The position numbers and the translations under genes are program-made. 64,000 nucleotides of DNA from assembly GCF_023217965.1 (NCBI RefSeq), contig NZ_JALPSC010000001.1:372001-436000 (forward strand). The letters are read 5' to 3'. The notes below the pieces were generated by a model that worked only from the letters and a program-made list of their open reading frames with translations, had not been told where the DNA came from and did not search any database. This DNA is from Prevotella sp. E13-27 (GTDB taxonomy: Bacteria; Bacteroidota; Bacteroidia; Bacteroidales; Bacteroidaceae). Of the stretch, positions 52,455-61,726 are shown piece after piece. Positions within the stretch are counted from its first letter, which is position 1, and the number at the start of each line of letters is the position of its first letter.

Positions 52455-52630
52455 TTATTAAACTATGGCGTAGTACTGACTAAGCTATGGCGTTGTTTAG
52501 ACTAAAATGTGACGCAGTTCTGACTATACTGTGGTATAGCTCTGACTAAACTATACCATAGCTCTGACTGCGGTGCACCATAGTTCTAACTATACTTCAG
52601 CATAGTTCTGACTCTACTTCAGCATAAACA
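52455..52630. repeat. 22-bp tandem array B
   Basis: Eight degenerate units of exactly 22 bp beginning mostly TGACT and ending mostly ATAGTTC or ATAGCTC, e.g. 52521-52542 and 52543-52564; unit centres are imperfect dyads such as CTATACCATAG. Confidence 0.85.
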
Positions 52631-52632
52631 AC

Positions 52633-52666
52633 AATCCCTTCAGTTGAAAGTTCAACTGAAGGGATT
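52633..52666 (-). terminator. nhaD terminator
   Basis: A 16-bp perfect stem (52633-52648 with 52651-52666) with a 2-base loop, 26 bases past the nhaD stop. Confidence 0.8.
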
Positions 52667-52692
52667 ATTTATGAGAGATATTTCAGAGGCTA

Positions 52693-54024
52693 TCAGAAGA
52701 GGAGCATGCGCTCTGCCCAGTAGCAGAGGATGCCAGCGAGATAGCCTACGAAGGCAATCCAGGTGATGCGCTTCAAGTACCAGCCGAAGGTAATCTTCTC
52801 CAGTCCCATGACGACAACGCCTGCGGCGGAGCCGATGATGAGCATCGAGCCACCCACGCCGGCACAGTAGGCAAGGAGCTGCCAGAAGATGCCATCGACA
52901 GCCATGGCGCCCTCAGCAGCGACGGGATACATGCCCATGCATCCTGCAACGAGAGGCACATTGTCAACGATTGACGAGAGCACACCGATGATGCCGTCGA
53001 TGAGGTAGTAGTTGCCTGAGAACGCTTCGTTAAGTCCTTCGCCAAGAGCTGTCAGAACGCCTATCTCCTGCAACACAGCCACTGCCATGAGTATACCAAG
53101 GAAGAACATGATGGTTGACATGTCTATGCGCGACAAAAGGTCGCTAACGCGCTTAGCCATGGTGTCATCCTCACTTGTGTTATAGTGGAATATCTCCGTC
53201 ACTGTCCACAGCACTCCAAGGACAAGGAGGATGCCCATGAACGGAGGAAGATGGGTTATGGTCTTGAAGATGGGCACAAAGACAAGTCCGCCCACGCCAA
53301 GCCAGAAGATGGCTGTGCGCTGAGCCTTGGTAAACTGGCTTACCTCTGCAACCTGGAGGTTCTGCGCAGCATCGAACTTTCCCTTCAGCGAATACTGGAG
53401 TATGAAAGCGGGAACAATCATAGAAACGAGCGAAGGCAGCAGCAGTTCGCTGATGACGCCCTGAGTAGTGATGACACCCTTTATCCAGAGCATGATGGTG
53501 GTCACATCGCCTATAGGTGAGAAGGCACCGCCGGAGTTTGCCGACACGATGATGAGACTAGCATAGATGAGACGCTCCTCGCGCTGCTGCACGAGCTTTC
53601 GAAGCACCATAATCATTACTATTGACGTAGTGAGGTTGTCGAGGATGGCAGAGAGGAAGAAGGTCATAAATGCCACTCTCCAGAGCAGCTTGCGCTTAGA
53701 CCGTGTCTTCATGGTGTCACGCACAAAGTTGAAGCCTCCGTTAGAATCGACAATCTCGACTATGGTCATGGCACCCATGAGGAAGAACAATGTGCCGGCA
53801 GCATCGCCAAGATGATGTTCTATGACCTCGCTGATGTGATGGAGCAAGCCGTTGGGCTCGACAGTGGGGTAATAGGCGCCAGGTCCCATCATGAGAAGTG
53901 TCCAGCAGAGCACACACATGAGCAGTGCTATGGCTGCCTTATTAATCTTTGTCAGGCTCTCAAGGGCTATACACATATAGCCTATAACGAAAACCGTGAC
54001 AATCATTACTGATAAAGTTGACAT
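52693..54024 (-). CDS. nhaD: NhaD-type sodium:proton antiporter
   Basis: A 443-residue inner-membrane antiporter with about 12 helices, exporting Na+ in exchange for protons. NhaD traits: LDNLTTSIVMIMVLRKLV, SANSGGAFSPIGDVTTIMLWIKG and DGIIGVLSSIVDNVPLVAG. The ion-transport superfamily alternative is less likely given these motifs. It has its own terminator; the polyprenyl synthase gene lies 34 bases upstream on the same strand, suggesting a shared transcript. Confidence 0.9.
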   Translation of the reverse strand: MSTLSVMIVTVFVIGYMCIALESLTKINKAAIALLMCVLCWTLLMMGPGAYYPTVEPNGLLHHISEVIEHHLGDAAGTLFFLMGAMTIVEIVDSNGGFNFVRDTMKTRSKRKLLWRVAFMTFFLSAILDNLTTSIVMIMVLRKLVQQREERLIYASLIIVSANSGGAFSPIGDVTTIMLWIKGVITTQGVISELLLPSLVSMIVPAFILQYSLKGKFDAAQNLQVAEVSQFTKAQRTAIFWLGVGGLVFVPIFKTITHLPPFMGILLVLGVLWTVTEIFHYNTSEDDTMAKRVSDLLSRIDMSTIMFFLGILMAVAVLQEIGVLTALGEGLNEAFSGNYYLIDGIIGVLSSIVDNVPLVAGCMGMYPVAAEGAMAVDGIFWQLLAYCAGVGGSMLIIGSAAGVVVMGLEKITFGWYLKRITWIAFVGYLAGILCYWAERMLLF

Positions 54025-54057
54025 TTTTTTAAAAGTGATTACTTATTTGTTATTCGT

Positions 54058-55032
54058 TTACGACTCTCTTTTCATCATCTCGTTCATATACTGACGCAGA
54101 TGCTGCTTGCGATCATCAGGGACGCTGACCTTGTCGAGATATTTGCGTGCCTCGCTGAAATAGAAGTTTATCTTCTCCTCGCACAGCTCACGGATGCCGA
54201 TGGCATCATAGATGCGGGTCACTGCCTGAATCTTTTCCTTGCGGTCGAACTCCTTTGCCTCTATCCAGCGCAACAGCTCAGCACGCTGCTCATCGTTGGC
54301 ACGCAGCACGGCATTGATGAGCATGTAGGTCTTCTTGTTAGAGGTGATGTCGCCACCTATGGCCTTGCCAAACACCTTTGTGTCGCCATATACATCGAGC
54401 AGGTCGTCCTGAAGCTGGAACGCCAGACCTATCTGCTCGCCGCACTTATAGAGGTTATAGGCATCCTCGTCGGAAGCATCAGCAAGGATAGCGCCCATCT
54501 TCAAAGCACATGCAAGAAGGACGCTCGTCTTCAGGCGGATCATCTCAATATACTCGTCTTCAGTGACATCCTGACGCGTCTCAAACGACATGTCGTACTC
54601 CTGACCCTCGCCAATCTCTAGGGCCGTCTCTGTGAAGAGGTTCAGCACAGCTGGCAGATGAGCATCGTCACACTGTGCCACGCGCTGATAAGCCAGCACG
54701 AGCATGGAGTCGCCTGAGAGGATGGCCTTGTTGGCATCCCAGCGACGGTGAACGGTCTCGTGGCCACGGCGCAGGTCGGCATTGTCCATGAGGTCGTCGT
54801 GGAGCAGCGTGTAGTTATGATAAGTCTCAAGGCCGAGTGCCTGCATCATTATCTTCTCTGGCTCCTCACGGAAGAGATTATAGCCAAGAAGCATGAGCAC
54901 AGGACGGATGCGCTTGCCACCGAGTGACAGCACATACTCTATAGGCTCATAGAGCGACGACGGCTTGCGGTCGTAGCGTAACGCTGCGAGCGACTCGTTC
55001 ACTTTGTTTAGAATTTCTGATGATGTGTACAT
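54058..55032 (-). CDS. Polyprenyl diphosphate synthase
   Basis: A 324-residue trans-prenyltransferase building linear isoprenoid diphosphates. First Asp-rich motif LLHDDLMDNADLRRG, second LAFQLQDDLLDVYGD, and the GGKRIRPVLMLLG substrate loop are complete. Chain length cannot be read with certainty; the residues before the first motif (Tyr-His-Asn-Tyr-Thr) suggest a short product such as FPP or GGPP. Confidence 0.88.
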   Translation of the reverse strand: MYTSSEILNKVNESLAALRYDRKPSSLYEPIEYVLSLGGKRIRPVLMLLGYNLFREEPEKIMMQALGLETYHNYTLLHDDLMDNADLRRGHETVHRRWDANKAILSGDSMLVLAYQRVAQCDDAHLPAVLNLFTETALEIGEGQEYDMSFETRQDVTEDEYIEMIRLKTSVLLACALKMGAILADASDEDAYNLYKCGEQIGLAFQLQDDLLDVYGDTKVFGKAIGGDITSNKKTYMLINAVLRANDEQRAELLRWIEAKEFDRKEKIQAVTRIYDAIGIRELCEEKINFYFSEARKYLDKVSVPDDRKQHLRQYMNEMMKRES

Positions 55033-55059
55033 ATTTATATTGTTTAAATTAAGTTTCTA

Positions 55060-55097
55060 GAGGTGAGAGGTAAGAGGTAAGAGGTGAGAGGTTAGAG
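55060..55097. repeat. Heptamer tandem repeat, AGAGGTR
   Basis: Five units of AGAGGTG/AGAGGTA/AGAGGTT, period 7, running to the 3' end of the tonB-like gene. The reverse-complement family occurs at 61691-61726. Confidence 0.85.
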
Positions 55098-55781
55098 TTT
55101 AAAGACTACTGGTATGACGACTTTCGTGCGACAGGGCTCGTCGTTCATCACTCCTGCCGTCCAGCGCGGCATCATGCGCAGCACTCGCAGCACCTCGTTG
55201 TCACATTCGGGAGTCATGGAGCCAACGACACGCACATCGGTGACTGAGCCGTCTTTGTTGATAATGAACTCAGCTATGACGCGCCCCTGCTGATGGCGCT
55301 GCTGTACAGACACAGGATATTTCAGATTCTTGGTGAGCCATTTCATGAACTCGCCATAGCCACCAGGAAACTGAGGCACATCCTCAACGACACGGAAGCT
55401 AAGCACCTCTTCGTTGTCCTTCTCCTTGGGCTCATCGACAGTACCTTCCTCATCGGCAGGCTCTCCTTCCAGCACCTTTTCAGGCTGGCGTTCCTCTTCC
55501 TCGGCCTGTTCTTCATCTTCCTCTACGACAGTCAGTTTCACCGATGGATCCGGCTCTTTTTTCTCCACCAGGACGACCTGATTCTCCATTCGCAGCAGTG
55601 GTGCCAGCTCCTCGTCATTGGCAAACAGCTCCTGCAGCTCAGGGTCGTCGAGCGGATCTTCAGGCTCGATGGTATATTCGAGTGCAACGAAAAGAGCAGC
55701 CAACGACACTACCAGTCCTAAAACGAACCGCTGCCACCACTGCCCTTCCAAATCGGCTTTCGCACTCTTCTTTTCTTCCAT
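55092..55781 (-). CDS. Second TonB-type energy transducer
   Basis: A 229-residue TonB paralogue: membrane helix at about 17-38, a strongly acidic spacer (EEDEEQAEEEERQ), and the C-terminal domain with FPGGYGEFMKWLTKNLKYPV, GRVIAEFIINKDGSVTDVRV and VVIPVVF. No ExbB/ExbD neighbours; it may use those at 16-19 kb. -7 element TACTTTTG at 55823-55830. Confidence 0.88.
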   Translation of the reverse strand: MEEKKSAKADLEGQWWQRFVLGLVVSLAALFVALEYTIEPEDPLDDPELQELFANDEELAPLLRMENQVVLVEKKEPDPSVKLTVVEEDEEQAEEEERQPEKVLEGEPADEEGTVDEPKEKDNEEVLSFRVVEDVPQFPGGYGEFMKWLTKNLKYPVSVQQRHQQGRVIAEFIINKDGSVTDVRVVGSMTPECDNEVLRVLRMMPRWTAGVMNDEPCRTKVVIPVVFKL

Positions 55782-55822
55782 AATAAATTGGTGAAACTTC
55801 CGTTATTATACTAACGAGTGCA

Positions 55823-55882
55823 CAAAAGTACTAATTAATTCATAATTCATAATTCATAATTCATAATTATTTTCTAACTTTG
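55823..55882. promoter_or_regulatory. Divergent promoter region, tonB-like and porQ
   Basis: Minus-strand TACTTTTG at 55823-55830 for the tonB-like gene and plus-strand TAACTTTG at 55875-55882 for porQ. They flank a 7-bp tandem repeat. Confidence 0.6.
55838..55865. repeat. Heptamer tandem repeat, ATTCATA
   Basis: Four perfect ATTCATA units between the two divergent -7 boxes; copy changes would alter promoter spacing. Confidence 0.85.
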
Positions 55883-55904
55883 CCTTGATTTTTAGCTTAT
55901 TTAG

Positions 55905-56849
55905 ATGAAAAAGCAAGTTTTTACCATCCTGTTGAGTTTGGCTGCCCTCACCTCGTGGGCGCAGGAAAGCCGCACGGCATATAATTTCCTGCGACTGCCC
56001 ATAAGTGCACATGCGGCTGCACTCGGTGGTGAAAACATCACCATCAGCGACGATGATGCTACCCTTGTGTTCAACAACCCCGCCCTACTGCAAAACATCA
56101 CCGACAAGACGCTTAACCTTAACATGATGACCTACATGCAGGGCACGGTGACTGCCAGCGCATCGTTCGCACGGGCATGGGGCGAACGCGCCTCATGGGG
56201 CATAAGCGGCAGGTATATGGACTATGGCCAGATGAAGGAGACCGACATAACAGGCGAAGAGACAGGCTCATTTGGCGCACGCGATGTTGCCATAGGCGGA
56301 ACCATCTCCTACGGGCTGACGAACAGCATCAGCGGTGGTGTGACAGCAAAGCTTGCTGCATCGTACATGGGACAATATAACTCCCTGGCTGTGCTCGTGG
56401 ACTTAGGTCTGAACTACAGAAACGATGACAGCGACCTGAGCATATCAGCAGTAGCTAAGAACCTCGGAGGACAGGTAGATGCTTTCGAAGACGATTTCGA
56501 GCGCATGCCCCTGGATCTGCAGCTCGGCATCACTAAGCGTCTGCTTAACTCTCCATTGCGACTGAGTTTTACGCTCACACGGCTGAACGACTGGGAGTAT
56601 AACCTTGGCAAACATATCAACGTTGGTGCCGACCTGCTGTTAGGCGAACAGTTCTATGTAGCAGCAGGATATAACTTCCTGCGTGCATCGGAGATGAAGA
56701 TAAGCAGCGGCGACGGTTCCAGCTCCCACGGCGCAGGCCTGTCGCTTGGAGGCGGTCTCCAACTGGAAAGGCTGAAGCTGCACGTGGCATACGGAAAATA
56801 TCATGTCAGCGCCTCATCGTTATTAATAAACATATCATATTCACTATAG
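55905..56849 (+). CDS. porQ: Type IX secretion protein PorQ
   Basis: A 314-residue exported beta-barrel (signal peptide 1-20). YNFLRLPISAHAAALGGENIT and DDATLVFNNPALLQN near the start, with many alternating strands and a C-terminal aromatic-poor LLINISYSL end, match the PorQ/PorV-like FadL-related group. PorQ works with the PorU-PorZ attachment complex that handles sorting-tail proteins. Placed directly before cmk, as in other Bacteroidetes. Confidence 0.85.
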   Translation: MKKQVFTILLSLAALTSWAQESRTAYNFLRLPISAHAAALGGENITISDDDATLVFNNPALLQNITDKTLNLNMMTYMQGTVTASASFARAWGERASWGISGRYMDYGQMKETDITGEETGSFGARDVAIGGTISYGLTNSISGGVTAKLAASYMGQYNSLAVLVDLGLNYRNDDSDLSISAVAKNLGGQVDAFEDDFERMPLDLQLGITKRLLNSPLRLSFTLTRLNDWEYNLGKHINVGADLLLGEQFYVAAGYNFLRASEMKISSGDGSSSHGAGLSLGGGLQLERLKLHVAYGKYHVSASSLLINISYSL

Positions 56850-56872
56850 CAACAAATTAAAATTAAGGATAT

Positions 56873-57565
56873 ATGAAAAAGATTACTATCGCCATTGACG
56901 GTCACTCATCGTGCGGCAAGAGCACAATGGCCAAGGACCTTGCCCGCGAGGTGGGCTATATCTATGTTGACACAGGTGCCATGTATCGCAGCGTAACGCT
57001 GTTTGCCCTGCGCAACAACATGTTCTGCGAAGACGGCAGCATCAAAACGGAAGAACTCAAGAAGCGTTTAGGCCAAATACACATAGAGTTCCGCCTAAAC
57101 GCTGAGACCGGTAGGCCAGACACCTATCTCAACGGTGAGTGCGTGGAGCAGGAGATACGTTCGCTGGAGGTTTCAAACCACGTGAGCCCCATTGCCACGC
57201 TGGCCTTCGTACGCGAGGCTCTCGTAGCCCAGCAGCAACAGATGGGACGCGACAAGGGTGTGGTCATGGACGGACGCGACATTGGCACCGTGGTATTCCC
57301 AAATGCTGAGCTGAAGATTTTCGTCACCGCCTCTGCCGAGGTGAGAGCACAGCGCCGCTATGACGAGCTACAGGCCAAGGGCATGCCTGCCGACTATGCC
57401 GACATTCTGAAGAATGTTCAGGAGCGCGACTATATTGACTCACATCGCGAGGTGTCGCCTCTGCGCAAGGCCGACGATGCCATAGAGCTTGACAACAGCA
57501 ACATGACCATTGCCGAGCAGAAGCAATGGTTGCTGGAGCAGTTCAAGAAACACTCTGAAGAGTAA
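56873..57565 (+). CDS. cmk: Cytidylate kinase
   Basis: Phosphorylates CMP and dCMP. The 230-residue NMP kinase shows the P-loop [17 protein letters not shown], the [18 protein letters not shown] region, [18 protein letters not shown] and [13 protein letters not shown]. Start 23 bases after porQ, so co-transcribed. Confidence 0.95.
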   Translation: MKKITIAIDGHSSCGKSTMAKDLAREVGYIYVDTGAMYRSVTLFALRNNMFCEDGSIKTEELKKRLGQIHIEFRLNAETGRPDTYLNGECVEQEIRSLEVSNHVSPIATLAFVREALVAQQQQMGRDKGVVMDGRDIGTVVFPNAELKIFVTASAEVRAQRRYDELQAKGMPADYADILKNVQERDYIDSHREVSPLRKADDAIELDNSNMTIAEQKQWLLEQFKKHSEE

Positions 57566-57608
57566 TCTCCAAACCACTAATCAACACATTATCTGGCCTT
57601 AGTTTTAC

Positions 57609-57706
57609 AAAAACCAGAAAAACATTTTCAACACGTTACGTTAAGCTATTAGCACGGCAACGGTTTTTTAGGCTTGAAAAGCCGATGTTTTTTCTTTCTG
57701 GTTTTT
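57609..57706 (+). other. Structured 3' region downstream of cmk
   Basis: AAAAACCAGAAAAACAT (57609-57625) can pair with its near-complement at 57685-57706, enclosing a short GGCTT/AAGCC hairpin (57671-57683) followed by GATGTTTTTTC. The inner hairpin may be the porQ-cmk terminator. Confidence 0.5.
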
Positions 57707-57742
57707 GTTAAATTCAGATATAGGAAGATACAGGTGAGCAAA

Positions 57743-58774
57743 TCATCTCAAGAGAAAGTCAATATTACAGCGGAGGGTGAGCATCTGATGCCACTGCATG
57801 CCGCGATCAGTAACATTGAACACGAGCTTTGTGTCTAAGCAGGCATTATCGTGACTAGTGATGGTATAGCCCAAATCAGTACGGCTATACCACGGTGCCT
57901 GGAGGAATGTGTCGCCCCAGTAGTATTTACCAAAGCCACGATTGCCAAAATACTGCTGCGAACGTCCACAATAGAACGTCTCGTGAATGGTGAATCGCTT
58001 CAGGCGCACATCGACATCGCCAACGAAGCCGACAGGACAATGCCACTTTCCTTCCATACGGTCACGATCCATCTGGATGAGCGCACCGCCACGGACATCA
58101 TAGTGGAAGCCACGCTTCAGGTCATCGAAGACAACGCCAACATAAGGATGACCCGTTACGGCCTCGTGTATGAACTGATCCTTATTACCATACTCAAGGG
58201 CATAGTGATAGAGATGTCCGTCGATACCCAACTGGAACCACTTCGTAAGGCGAAAACGAGCCATGAGACCTGCCATGAACTGCTCGCGCTCCTCATAGCT
58301 ACGCAGCTGGGTCCAGTCGCAGAAAGCCTCAAGATAACCATTATCAGTGATATAGAGGAAGTCAAAGCCATTCAGCTCAGGGCGATAATAGTTTATAGAG
58401 TCACAGATGAGGTATTCAGGCATTTTCTCCTGCATCTTGGTACGTGGGAAACAGCCGAAGAGAATGCGAAGGTTCTCGTGCTTATACTGATAGTAGAGCT
58501 CCACATCGCCACGACCAAGATCTCTCTTGCCATAGTCATAAAGGAAGCTGTATCCGCCAGTAATGCTGTGGATGCTGTCTTCAGTAGCTAAACTGACATA
58601 AGGAGTTACTCTGATACCAGCATGTGTCATCGCTTCGCGATAGGAGTCATCGCCCTCAGAGTTATCAAAGAAGCTGTATGCATCGGCACCAATCTTTGCA
58701 TGTTGGGCAGAGGCATATGACGGAAAGACCAATGACAGCGTGGCTGACAAAAGCGCTATAACGTAGGTTCGCAT
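57743..58774 (-). CDS. Outer-membrane beta-barrel-like protein of unknown function
   Basis: A 343-residue exported protein (signal peptide 1-23). Alternating hydrophobic/polar strands rich in Tyr, Trp and Phe (YSFLYDYGKRDLGRGDVELYYQYKHENLRILFG) run throughout and it ends with a hydrophobic strand ending in Arg, suggesting an outer-membrane barrel of about 16 strands. No family recognised. A minus-strand TACTTTTG lies at 58798-58805. Confidence 0.65.
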   Translation of the reverse strand: MRTYVIALLSATLSLVFPSYASAQHAKIGADAYSFFDNSEGDDSYREAMTHAGIRVTPYVSLATEDSIHSITGGYSFLYDYGKRDLGRGDVELYYQYKHENLRILFGCFPRTKMQEKMPEYLICDSINYYRPELNGFDFLYITDNGYLEAFCDWTQLRSYEEREQFMAGLMARFRLTKWFQLGIDGHLYHYALEYGNKDQFIHEAVTGHPYVGVVFDDLKRGFHYDVRGGALIQMDRDRMEGKWHCPVGFVGDVDVRLKRFTIHETFYCGRSQQYFGNRGFGKYYWGDTFLQAPWYSRTDLGYTITSHDNACLDTKLVFNVTDRGMQWHQMLTLRCNIDFLLR

Positions 58775-58869
58775 AATATTTTTCAGTAAAAACGCTACAA
58801 AAGTACAACTTTTTTTCTTATTCTATAAGAATAATCGGCTTTTCTTACTTGTCAGTTAAAAAGTTTTCA

Positions 58870-58877
58870 TAACTTTG
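58870..58877 (+). promoter_or_regulatory. -7 element of the Fur-family gene
   Basis: TAACTTTG, about 36 bases before the start codon; a TTG lies roughly 17 bases upstream. Confidence 0.6.
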
Positions 58878-58912
58878 CGACAAATTATTATTACAAGTAA
58901 GAAAACAAACAG

Positions 58913-59338
58913 ATGCACTTCGACATTTCCGACGAGCAGTCACTCGACAATGCTGGGATACGCGTTACGGCAAACCGTCTGCTGATATGGCGAACGGTAA
59001 GACATCATTTTGACGGTGCCTTCAGCCTTGCCGACCTTGAGGCAGCACTCCCCACGATAGACAGGTCAACGCTGTTTCGCACACTAACTCTGCTGAGCGA
59101 TGCCCACCTGCTGCACGACATCGACGACGGCTCTGGCTCACAGAAATACTGCGTGTGCCATGTTGACGACACACGCCACTGCATGGGACACGTTCACATA
59201 ACATGCCAGGAGTGTCATCACACGTTCTGCCTCACAAATGTCAAGATACCACCAGTGGCACTTCCAGAAGGATTCATGCCAATAGAGACAGAATATGTTG
59301 TAAAAGGAATTTGCTCCGAATGTGCAAAAAGGAAATAA
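58913..59338 (+). CDS. Fur-family transcriptional regulator
   Basis: A 141-residue metal- or peroxide-responsive repressor. The winged helix (ADLEAALPTIDRSTLFRTLTLLSDAHLLHDID) is followed by a dimerisation domain with HCMGHVHITCQECHHTFCL, containing the two Cys of the structural zinc, and the last CSEC pair. The subtype (Fur, Zur or PerR) cannot be decided by eye. It is divergent from the outer-membrane protein gene, a possible target. Confidence 0.85.
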   Translation: MHFDISDEQSLDNAGIRVTANRLLIWRTVRHHFDGAFSLADLEAALPTIDRSTLFRTLTLLSDAHLLHDIDDGSGSQKYCVCHVDDTRHCMGHVHITCQECHHTFCLTNVKIPPVALPEGFMPIETEYVVKGICSECAKRK

Positions 59339-59407
59339 AATTCCAATTATTTCCACAAAAAAGTATAAAAACTAGCAAGTTTATACATTATTATATAATA
59401 AAATGCG

Positions 59408-59415
59408 TACCTTTG
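59408..59415 (+). promoter_or_regulatory. -7 element of the M6 protease gene
   Basis: TACCTTTG with no good -33, about 70 bases before the start. Confidence 0.55.
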
Positions 59416-59485
59416 CAGTCCTTTTCGCAAAAAGGAAAAGGGGAAAAACAGAGCGAAACAATCATTATAACGCAATTTATATTAC

Positions 59486-61684
59486 ATGAAGAAATTTCTT
59501 TTAAGCCTGTCACTATCATTAATGATGACAAGTGCTATGGCCGTTCCTGCAAAGTCTGGAATTTGGAAGACTATCAAGCTTGAGAACGGAACAGAAGTTC
59601 GCGCCCAGCTAAAAGGCGACGAGCATGCTCACTACTGGATGGCCGAAGATGGTCAGCGCTATGTAGAAAAAGAGGATAACGTTTTCACTACCATTTCATC
59701 TGAAGAAATCACAAGCCGCGCTCAGGCTCGCCGTGCAGTGATGAAAAACGCATCACGTCTGCGCAGTCCGCGCAAGGTTGAGATGGGTGAGAGAACCAGC
59801 TATTTCGGAAAGAAGAAGGGACTGGTCATTCTGGCACAGTTCACCGACAAGAAGTTCCAGACATCAAACAACCAGGCACTTTACAAGCGCATCATGAACG
59901 AGGAAGGATTCAACGAGGGCAACTTCGTTGGCTCTGTATCAGATTACTTCAAGGCGCAGAGTGCTGGCCAGTTCGAACTGGAGTTCGACGTGGTAGGTCC
60001 ATATACAATGAACAACAGCTACAGCTACTACGGCAAGAACGATTCACAGGGCAACGACACGAACCCAGAAGCAATGATTGTTGAAGCTTGTAAGCAGGCC
60101 GATGCGGAAGTAAACTTTGCCGACTACGACTGGGATGATGACGGTGCTGTTGATCAGGTGTTCGTGCTATATGCAGGTACCGGCGAGGCTGATGGCGGCA
60201 GCAAGTCAACCATCTGGCCACACATGTACTATCTCAGCGCCACAAACAGACAGCTCACACTCGACGGAGTAACAGTTGACACCTATGCCTGCAGCAACGA
60301 GGTGACAACAAGCAACAGCATTGAGGGTATTGGCTGCTTCTGCCACGAGTTCAGCCACTGCATGGGCTTCCCCGACTTCTACGACACAGCTTACAACGGA
60401 TGGTTCGGCATGGACGCATTCGACCTCATGTGTAGCGGAAGCTACAATGGCAACACATTCATTCCCGCTGGCTATACAGCCCACGAGAAGATGATGTGCG
60501 GATGGCAGGACCCTATCGTGCTTAGCGATAAGGACACAACAGTGACAAGTCTGCAGCCAATGAGCAACAACGGCGAGACATTCATCATCTACAACGATGG
60601 TCACACCGATGAGTACTTCATGATAGAGAACCGCCAGAAGAGTGGTTGGGATGCCGGCTATCCTGCTCGCGGCCTTATGATTACCCATGTAGATTTTGAC
60701 AAGGATATCTGGGAGTTTAACTGTCCAAATACTGAGGTTACTGCAACATCTGTAGAACACAAAAATTATGGTTATCCTCTCAACGATCATCAGCGCATGA
60801 CCATAGTTCATGCTGATAACGACGATGATTCCAACTATTACAGCGAATATTTTGGCGGATACACAAAGCAGACAACATCTACCGACCTCTATCCTTATTC
60901 AAAGAACGACAGTCTGACTCCAACCTCTAAGCCTGCTCCAAAGCTTTATAACAACAACAAGAAAGGCAAGAAGACTGTGGAGTGGGCCATCACCAATATC
61001 AAACAGAATGCCAATGGAACTATGGAGTTCAAATATCGCGCTCCAGGCAGCAGCTCAGGCGAGAATCCAGACACCATCCCAACTCCAGGCCCCACACCTG
61101 ATGGCGACGCTCTGTTCTATGAGTCATTTGACCAGTGTACTGGCACCGGTGGCAAAGACGGATCATGGAGTGGACAGGTAGCAGCAGCTGACTTTAACCC
61201 TGACAATGAGGGATGGACAACACTTGGAAACTGTGCTTATGGCGCTTACGGTTGCGCAAGGTTTGGCAAATCTAGTGTTTCAGGTATTGTCACAACGCCA
61301 CAGTTCACCATCAACGGTAGCGCAACACTCACATTCGAGGCTGGCGCATGGAACGCAAAGAATGATGGCACAACACTTCTGCTTGAAGTAACTGACGGAT
61401 TCACCGTCACTCCTTCAGAGTTAACTATGACGAAAGGTGCTTGGACAAGCTACACGGCAACCATTGAAGGCACTGGCAATGTAAAATTGACATTCTCACC
61501 AGCAAATCGTTTCTTCCTTGACGAAGTAAAGGTTGTGGAGAATGCTTCTACTGGCATAAAGACTGTTAAGCCTGCAACACAGGCAATACGCATCTACACT
61601 CTCGACGGACGCTACGTTGGCAGCGACAAGAACGCTCTGCCACGAGGCATGTATATCATTAATGGTAAGAAGGTTATTCGCTAA
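59486..61684 (+). CDS. M6-family metalloprotease with type IX sorting tail
   Basis: A 732-residue exported zinc protease. After the signal peptide (1-19) and a propeptide-like part, the catalytic domain contains GLVILAQFTDKKF and the zinc motif CHEFSHCMGFPDFYD (HExxH at about 286). A Pro-rich linker (GENPDTIPTPGPTPD) leads to a jelly-roll domain (LFYESFDQCTG ... FFLDEVKV) and a Por tail (YTLDGRYVG ... RGMYIING). Likely cell-surface protein degradation or host interaction. Confidence 0.9.
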   Translation: MKKFLLSLSLSLMMTSAMAVPAKSGIWKTIKLENGTEVRAQLKGDEHAHYWMAEDGQRYVEKEDNVFTTISSEEITSRAQARRAVMKNASRLRSPRKVEMGERTSYFGKKKGLVILAQFTDKKFQTSNNQALYKRIMNEEGFNEGNFVGSVSDYFKAQSAGQFELEFDVVGPYTMNNSYSYYGKNDSQGNDTNPEAMIVEACKQADAEVNFADYDWDDDGAVDQVFVLYAGTGEADGGSKSTIWPHMYYLSATNRQLTLDGVTVDTYACSNEVTTSNSIEGIGCFCHEFSHCMGFPDFYDTAYNGWFGMDAFDLMCSGSYNGNTFIPAGYTAHEKMMCGWQDPIVLSDKDTTVTSLQPMSNNGETFIIYNDGHTDEYFMIENRQKSGWDAGYPARGLMITHVDFDKDIWEFNCPNTEVTATSVEHKNYGYPLNDHQRMTIVHADNDDDSNYYSEYFGGYTKQTTSTDLYPYSKNDSLTPTSKPAPKLYNNNKKGKKTVEWAITNIKQNANGTMEFKYRAPGSSSGENPDTIPTPGPTPDGDALFYESFDQCTGTGGKDGSWSGQVAAADFNPDNEGWTTLGNCAYGAYGCARFGKSSVSGIVTTPQFTINGSATLTFEAGAWNAKNDGTTLLLEVTDGFTVTPSELTMTKGAWTSYTATIEGTGNVKLTFSPANRFFLDEVKVVENASTGIKTVKPATQAIRIYTLDGRYVGSDKNALPRGMYIINGKKVIR

Positions 61685-61690
61685 CCTTCT

Positions 61691-61726
61691 TACCTCTAAC
61701 CTCTCACCCCTAACCTCTCACCTCTT
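61691..61726. repeat. Heptamer tandem repeat, ACCTCTM
   Basis: Five units, period 7, filling the whole gap between the protease stop and the nitroreductase start; reverse complement of the array at 55060-55097. Confidence 0.85.

Larger units (their letters stand above)
52157..52692. other. Gene-free region between the IS and nhaD
   Basis: This 536-base stretch lacks a supported gene. It carries the GGGAGGG repeat block, 22-bp array B and the nhaD terminator hairpin. Confidence 0.6.

Noticed and set aside
52455..52630. CRISPR array
   Set aside because: Uniform 22-bp period with drift in every position and no repeat/spacer distinction.
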